Part shown: positions 7,033 to 11,045 of the stretch, in pieces
Layout: each line of letters begins with the position of its first letter
Position numbering within the stretch: position 1 is the stretch's first letter
Source of the DNA: Actinomycetes bacterium
GTDB taxonomy: Bacteria; Actinomycetota; Actinomycetes; Propionibacteriales; Propionibacteriaceae
NCBI GenBank assembly: GCA_023432725.1
Contig: JAEYUH010000297.1
Coordinates: 1 to 11,045 of the forward strand
Direction of reading: 5' to 3'
Length of the DNA stretch: 11,045 nt
The notes under the pieces: generated by a model
Told to the model about the DNA's origin: nothing
Database searches by the model: none
What the model saw: only the letters and a program-made list of their open reading frames with translations
Position numbers and translations under genes: made by a program

Positions 7033-7986
7033 ATGCCGAAGACTCCTGACGCGTTCCTCAGCCTCGGCGTCGACATCGGCGGCACGAAGGCCCACGGGCT
7101 GGTGCTGGACGCCACCGACCGGGTGCTGGCCGAGCGGGTCCTGCCCACCGAACCCTCCGACGCCGGGGTGCGGCGCACCGTGCTCGCGGTCGCCGACGCC
7201 CTCGCCGACGACCTCGGAATCGCCCCCCGCGACTACTCCTCGATCGGGCTCGGCATCCCCGGCTTCGTCGACCACACCACCGGCGTGGTGGAGACCGCCG
7301 TCAACCTCGGCATCACCCGCACTGACCTGCCCGCCCTGTTCGCCGGCGACTTCCCTGCGGTGGTGCGGGTGGAGAACGACGTGAAGGCGACGGCGCTGGG
7401 GGCGGGGCTGCTGCTCGGCAAGACCCACCGCGACCTGGTCTACGTCAACCTCGGGACGGGGGTCGCCGCCGCGGCGATCAGTAACGGACGGCTCGTCCGC
7501 GGTGCCCGCAACGGGGCCGGCGAGATCGGCCACCTCGCCGTCGACCCCTCCGGCGAGCTGTGCGCCTGCGGGCAGCACGGCTGCCTGGAGACCGTGATCG
7601 GCGGCACCCACCTGGCGCGCCGGCTGGCGGCGCTCGGGGTCGACCTCGTCGACCTCGAGCACGACCCACGCCCTGCGGCGGTCGCCGAGCGGGAGCGGAT
7701 GGTGGCGGCGCTGGCCACCGCCCTCACCCTCGTCGTGGTGGTCTACGACTCGGCGGCGGTGGTGCTGGGCGGCGGGATCCTGCGGGCCACCGGCTGGCTG
7801 CGTCCACGGGTCGAGGCGGAACTGCGCCGCCGGGCTGCCGGCTCGCCCTTCCTGGCCGGGCTCGGGGTGGCCGACCGGCTGCGCGAACTGCCCCCCGACG
7901 TGCCCGTCGCCGCGGTCGGCGCCGCGGTGGTGGGACGCAAGAAGGAACTCCGCGCCCGCGCCGACAACCTGCTGGTAGGAGGCTGA
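7033..7986 (+). CDS. ROK-family sugar kinase (glucokinase or N-acetylglucosamine kinase)
   Basis: A 317-residue cytosolic kinase that probably phosphorylates at O6 the free sugar released by the downstream phosphorylase. The intact phosphate loop D14-IGGT18-K is at the N terminus. The catalytic base is D116 in VENDVK, followed by NLGTGV. The zinc site uses H167 (GEIGH, with E164) and the cysteines C177, C179 and C184 (CACGQHGCLE). Length and motif order are standard for the family. Glucose, mannose and GlcNAc kinases of this family cannot be told apart reliably from these motifs. The operon context supports glucose if the disaccharide is cellobiose, or GlcNAc if it is diacetylchitobiose. A weak GAAGGG site precedes the start, so coupling with the permease gene is likely. 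The next gene begins 1 nt after the stop. Confidence 0.9.
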   Translation: MPKTPDAFLSLGVDIGGTKAHGLVLDATDRVLAERVLPTEPSDAGVRRTVLAVADALADDLGIAPRDYSSIGLGIPGFVDHTTGVVETAVNLGITRTDLPALFAGDFPAVVRVENDVKATALGAGLLLGKTHRDLVYVNLGTGVAAAAISNGRLVRGARNGAGEIGHLAVDPSGELCACGQHGCLETVIGGTHLARRLAALGVDLVDLEHDPRPAAVAERERMVAALATALTLVVVVYDSAAVVLGGGILRATGWLRPRVEAELRRRAAGSPFLAGLGVADRLRELPPDVPVAAVGAAVVGRKKELRARADNLLVGG

Positions 7987-7987
7987 G

Positions 7988-10252
7988 ATGGGCCACCGGA
8001 ACGGACGCCGGATCAAGGCGGTGGTGCTCGCGGCCGGCCAGGACGAGGCCACCCGCGACCTGCTGCTGCGCCCGCTGGCCGGCTCGACGGTGATCGAGCA
8101 GACCCTGGCCAACATCACCGCCGTGGTGCCCCGGCGGGACGTCATCATCGTGGTCGCCGAGCACGACGCCGCCGTCCGCAACCACCTCGGGGAGGGCTGG
8201 ACCTATGTGGTCCAGACCGTCCAGGCCGGCACCGGCGATGCGGTGCGGTGCGCCCGCTTCGAACTGGAGGGCTTCGTCGGTGACGTCCTGGTCGCCTACG
8301 GCGACACCCCGCTACTGCGGGCCGCCTCGCTGCGCGGCCTGCTGTGGCGGCACAAGCTGAAGGGCGCCCAGTTCTCGCTGCTCACCGCCGTCCTGCCCGA
8401 CGGCGAGGACTACGGCCGGATCCGGCGCGACGCCGACGGCCGGATCACCGGCATCGTCGACGAGGCCGATCTCTCCGTCGACAGTGAACGCATCACCGAG
8501 GTGAACGTCGGCGCGTACGTGGCCGACAACGCGCTGCTCATTCCCGAACTGGACGTGATGGCCGCCGGCGGCGAGCACCGGCTCACCGAACTCGCCCAGC
8601 GGCTGATCGCCAGGGGCGGCACGCTGGCCTCCTACGCGATCCTGGATGCCGGCGAGGTGCAGGGCATCAACACCGACGAGGAGTTGCAGGCGGCGGCCGA
8701 CATCGTCCTGAAGCGGTTGTTCGCACCACAGCACGCGATCGAGACCGGCGAGATCCACTTCGGCACCGGCGGCTGGCGGGCGCTGATCGGCGAGGGCTTC
8801 ACCATCCACAACGTCCGCCGGCTGTGCCAGGCGCTGGCCAACCAGGTCACCCGCAGCGGCAGGGAGCGGCTCGGGGTGGTGATCGGCGGGGACCGGCGCT
8901 TCCTGTCGCGGGAGTCGGTGGTGGCAGCCGCCGAGGTGTTCGCCGGGAACGGCATCCGCGTCCACCTGCTCACCGAGGACGTGCCCACCCCGCTGGTCAC
9001 CTTCGCCGCGCCCCACCTGGGGACCGCGTACAGCCTGGTGTTCACCGCGTCCCACAACCCGCCGCAGTGGAACGGGCTGAAGGTGTTCCGGTCCGACGGC
9101 TCGCTGCCGCTGCAGGACGAGACCGACGCGCTGACCGCGGAGGCGAACGCGCTGAGCCAGGCCGATGTGGTCTCGGTGGGCCTCGACCTGGCGATGGCGG
9201 CCGGGCTGGTCGCCGAGGCGGACCTCACCAACCCCTACATCGACGCCATCGAGCAGATCATCGACATCCCGGTGATCCGGCAGGCCGGGCTGCGGGTGGT
9301 GGTCGACGCCATGTACGGCACCTCCCAGTTGACGCTGGGGACGATCCTGTCCGACGCACGGGTGCGCACCGAGTTCATCCACGACCGCCACAACCCGCTG
9401 TTCGGGGGACGCTCCCCCGCGCCCGACCCGGAGCGGCTGTCGACGCTGATCGATATCGTCCGCAACAGCGGACGGCGGTTCGACCTCGGCATGGCCACCG
9501 ACGGTGACGCCGACCGGATCGCGATCATCGACGAGCAGGGCCGCTACATCTCGACCAACGACCTGCTGCTGGTCGTCTACTGGTACCTGCACGAGGTGCG
9601 CGGCGAGCGGGGCGGGGTGGTGCGCAACCTGGCGACCACGCACCTGCTGGACCGGCTCGCCGAGTCCTTCGGCGAGCAGCACCGGGAGGTGCCGGTCGGG
9701 TTCAAGCACATCACCGCGGGGATGGACGCCATCGACGCGGTGCTGGGCGGGGAGAGCTCCGGCGGCCTGACGATCCGTGGCCACATCAAGGGCAAGGACG
9801 GCGTCTTCGCCTGCGCTCTCGTCGTGGAGATGCTGGCCCGCACCGGCAAGAGGCTCAGCGAACTGCTGGACACCGTGTACTCCATCACCGGCCGGCTGTA
9901 CCAGGTCGAGCACGGCGTCCCCGCCACCCCCGACCTGCGGGTCGAGCTGCCGCGCCGGATGGCGACCGCTGCCCCGTCCGAGGTCGCGGGCTACCGGGTC
10001 ACCCGGGTCGACACCTTCGACGGCATCAAGCTGCACCTGGAGGGCGGCGCCTGGGCGCTGCTGCGGTTCTCCGGCACCGAGCCGGTACTGCGGATGTTCG
10101 TCGAGGCCGAGACCCCCCAGAAGGCGAGCCGGCTGATCGCCTGGCTCGAGGACTTCGCCGCCAACCCGGTTCAGGACAACCGTCCCCCTGAGCCGGAGAA
10201 CCGTCCCCCTGAGCCGGAGAACCGTCCCCCTGAGCCAAGGAGTCCCGCCTGA
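7988..10252 (+). CDS. Fusion of GlmU-like nucleotidyltransferase and alpha-D-phosphohexomutase, with repeat-encoded tail
   Basis: A 754-residue protein in three parts. Residues about 9-240 are a GlmU-like sugar-1-phosphate nucleotidyltransferase: KAVVLAAG, QAGTGDAV, YGDTP with D106, DYGRIRRDADGRI, EVNVG with N173, and GIN with N228. Its first nucleotide loop is irregular: AAGQDEATR instead of AAGxGTR, and no Lys where LPK is expected. Residues about 257-725 are a complete phosphohexomutase: FGTGGWRA, phosphoserine loop TASHNPP (S355), metal loop D505-G-D507-A-D509-R, sugar loop GESSGG (E589), and phosphate loop RFSGTEP (R693-P699). The mutase would convert the sugar-1-phosphate from the next gene's phosphorylase to the 6-phosphate. 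The other domain might instead activate it to a nucleotide sugar. Residues 731-751 are three 7-residue repeats (NRPPEPE) encoded by 21-nt DNA repeats. AGGAGG (7977-7982) precedes the start; the stop overlaps the next ATG by 1 nt. Confidence 0.88.
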   Translation: MGHRNGRRIKAVVLAAGQDEATRDLLLRPLAGSTVIEQTLANITAVVPRRDVIIVVAEHDAAVRNHLGEGWTYVVQTVQAGTGDAVRCARFELEGFVGDVLVAYGDTPLLRAASLRGLLWRHKLKGAQFSLLTAVLPDGEDYGRIRRDADGRITGIVDEADLSVDSERITEVNVGAYVADNALLIPELDVMAAGGEHRLTELAQRLIARGGTLASYAILDAGEVQGINTDEELQAAADIVLKRLFAPQHAIETGEIHFGTGGWRALIGEGFTIHNVRRLCQALANQVTRSGRERLGVVIGGDRRFLSRESVVAAAEVFAGNGIRVHLLTEDVPTPLVTFAAPHLGTAYSLVFTASHNPPQWNGLKVFRSDGSLPLQDETDALTAEANALSQADVVSVGLDLAMAAGLVAEADLTNPYIDAIEQIIDIPVIRQAGLRVVVDAMYGTSQLTLGTILSDARVRTEFIHDRHNPLFGGRSPAPDPERLSTLIDIVRNSGRRFDLGMATDGDADRIAIIDEQGRYISTNDLLLVVYWYLHEVRGERGGVVRNLATTHLLDRLAESFGEQHREVPVGFKHITAGMDAIDAVLGGESSGGLTIRGHIKGKDGVFACALVVEMLARTGKRLSELLDTVYSITGRLYQVEHGVPATPDLRVELPRRMATAAPSEVAGYRVTRVDTFDGIKLHLEGGAWALLRFSGTEPVLRMFVEAETPQKASRLIAWLEDFAANPVQDNRPPEPENRPPEPENRPPEPRSPA
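10167..10236 (+). repeat. Three in-frame 21-nt units of the AACCGTCCCC repeat family at the end of the mutase gene
   Basis: AACCGTCCCC occurs at 10178, 10199 and 10220, exactly 21 nt apart, with spacer CTGAGCCGGAG. A shortened left arm, CGGTT (10167-10171), pairs with AACCG of the first unit. Because 21 nt is seven codons, the units read as NRPPEPE repeats with no frame change. The array ends directly before AAGGAG of the phosphorylase gene, so coupling of the two genes survives. Confidence 0.85.
10237..10242 (+). promoter_or_regulatory. Ribosome binding site of the GH94 phosphorylase
   Basis: AAGGAG stands 9 nt before the ATG at 10252, inside the end of the mutase gene and right after the last repeat unit. 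With the TGATG stop/start overlap it suggests translational coupling. Confidence 0.7.
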
Positions 10253-11045
10253 TGCGCTACGGCCATTTCGACGACGACCGGCTCGAGTACGTGATCGACA
10301 GGGTCGACGTCCCGGCGTCGTGGATCAACTACCTGGGCGTCGAGAACTGGTGCACGGTGATCAACCAGAACGCCGGCGGCTACAGCTTCTACCGCTCCAG
10401 CCAGCAGGGCCGAGTCACCCGGTTCCGCCCCAACGGCGTCCCGCTGGACCGCCCCGGCCACTACCTCTACCTGCGCGACGACGCCGACGGCGACTACTGG
10501 TCGGCGTCCTGGCAGCCGGTCGGCAGGCCGCTGGACGAGGCGACCTACCGCACCCGGCACGGCCTGAGCTACTCGGTGTTCGAGTCGGCCTACCGCGGCA
10601 TCGAGGCCAGCCAGCGGGTATTCGTCCCGCTCGGTGAGGACGCCGAGGTGTGGGACGTCACCCTCACCAACACCGGCGACACCGCGCGCACCCTGTCGCT
10701 GTTCGGCTACGTCGAGTTCAGCTTCCACTCGGTGCAGATCGACAACGAGAACTTCCAGATGTCGCTGTACGCCTCCGGCGCCGACTACGCCGACGGCGTG
10801 GTCGAGTACGACTTCTACTACGAGCCGTGGACCTACCACTACTTCACCGCGACCCTCGACCCGGTCGGCTTCGACACCCTGCGCGACTCGTTCCTGGGCG
10901 CGTACCGCACCGAGACCAACCCGCTGGCCGTCGAGCGCGGCGAGTGCACCGGGTCGCAGGCCACCACCGGCAACCACTGCGGCGCCCTGCACCACCGGGT
11001 CACCCTGGCGCCCGGCCAGACCGTCCGGCTGGCCTACGTCCTGGG
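10252..11045 (+). CDS. GH94 disaccharide phosphorylase, N-terminal part (chitobiose/cellobiose phosphorylase family)
   Basis: The first 264 codons of a gene cut by the window end; family members are about 800 residues. GH94 enzymes split a beta-linked disaccharide with phosphate into an alpha-sugar-1-phosphate and a free sugar, in the cytosol. The visible part is the N-terminal beta-sandwich domain: MRYGHFDDDRLEYVI, SWINYLG, NAGGYSFYRS, RVTRFRPNGVPLDRPGHYLY, DYWSASWQPV, TRHGLSYS, FVPLGEDAEVWDV, SLYASGADY, FLGAYRTETNPLAVERG, NHCGALHH. The segments DRPGHYxYLRDD, DYWSxSWQPV, NPLAVE and NHCG recall, from memory, Vibrio N,N'-diacetylchitobiose phosphorylases rather than cellobiose phosphorylase, which has RYRYNNxP and FCLWNAQ-like text there. 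The residues that fix sugar specificity and the catalytic Asp are beyond the window, so the substrate stays open. No signal peptide is seen. It overlaps the mutase stop by 1 nt. Confidence 0.88.
   Translation, partial: MRYGHFDDDRLEYVIDRVDVPASWINYLGVENWCTVINQNAGGYSFYRSSQQGRVTRFRPNGVPLDRPGHYLYLRDDADGDYWSASWQPVGRPLDEATYRTRHGLSYSVFESAYRGIEASQRVFVPLGEDAEVWDVTLTNTGDTARTLSLFGYVEFSFHSVQIDNENFQMSLYASGADYADGVVEYDFYYEPWTYHYFTATLDPVGFDTLRDSFLGAYRTETNPLAVERGECTGSQATTGNHCGALHHRVTLAPGQTVRLAYVL

Noticed and set aside
10167..10250. Frameshift or assembly error at the end of the mutase gene
   Set aside because: The repeats are multiples of three, the frame stays open, and the stop overlaps the next ATG in the normal operon manner.

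Overview
The window is uniformly GC-rich. It carries Gram-positive traits: a lipobox lipoprotein with an Ala/Pro/Thr tether, a possible leaderless promoter, and a carbohydrate ABC importer with no ATPase gene of its own. This points to a high-GC actinomycete. No marker gene fixes the family.

Layout. (1) 1-1170, plus strand: the C-terminal half of a long tandem-type 6-phosphofructokinase whose N-terminal half lies before the window. (2) 1183-1290: a short repeat array between convergent genes. (3) 1291-2343, minus strand: a zinc-dependent, YahK/cinnamyl-type alcohol dehydrogenase. (4) 2344-2537: a divergent control region with a perfect inverted repeat of the same repeat family and, next to the regulator, a promoter overlapping a dyad-symmetric operator candidate. 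(5) 2538 to the window end, plus strand: a compact operon. Its order is ROK repressor, sugar-binding lipoprotein, strong hairpin, two CUT1-type permeases, ROK sugar kinase, a fusion of a GlmU-like nucleotidyltransferase with a phosphohexomutase, and the N-terminal part of a GH94 disaccharide phosphorylase. From the first permease onward, the following genes are spaced by 1-3 nt or overlap by 1 nt.

Logic of the operon (inference from families). A disaccharide is captured by the lipoprotein and imported. The cytosolic GH94 enzyme splits it with phosphate into a sugar-1-phosphate and a free sugar. The ROK kinase phosphorylates the free sugar, and the mutase domain turns the 1-phosphate into a 6-phosphate. 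The visible GH94 part resembles, from memory, N,N'-diacetylchitobiose phosphorylases more than cellobiose phosphorylases. If so, the intermediate would be GlcNAc-1-phosphate, which is also the substrate of the GlmU uridylyltransferase domain. The fusion protein would then sit at a branch between catabolism and UDP-GlcNAc synthesis. A cellobiose route through glucose-1-phosphate is the main alternative.

The most unusual DNA feature is a dispersed repeat built on GGGGACGGTT / AACCGTCCCC, seen at three places. In two of them the right arm is repeated at exactly 21 nt. At the end of the mutase gene the 21-nt units are in frame and add a (NRPPEPE)-type tail to the protein, ending just before the ribosome binding site of the phosphorylase gene.
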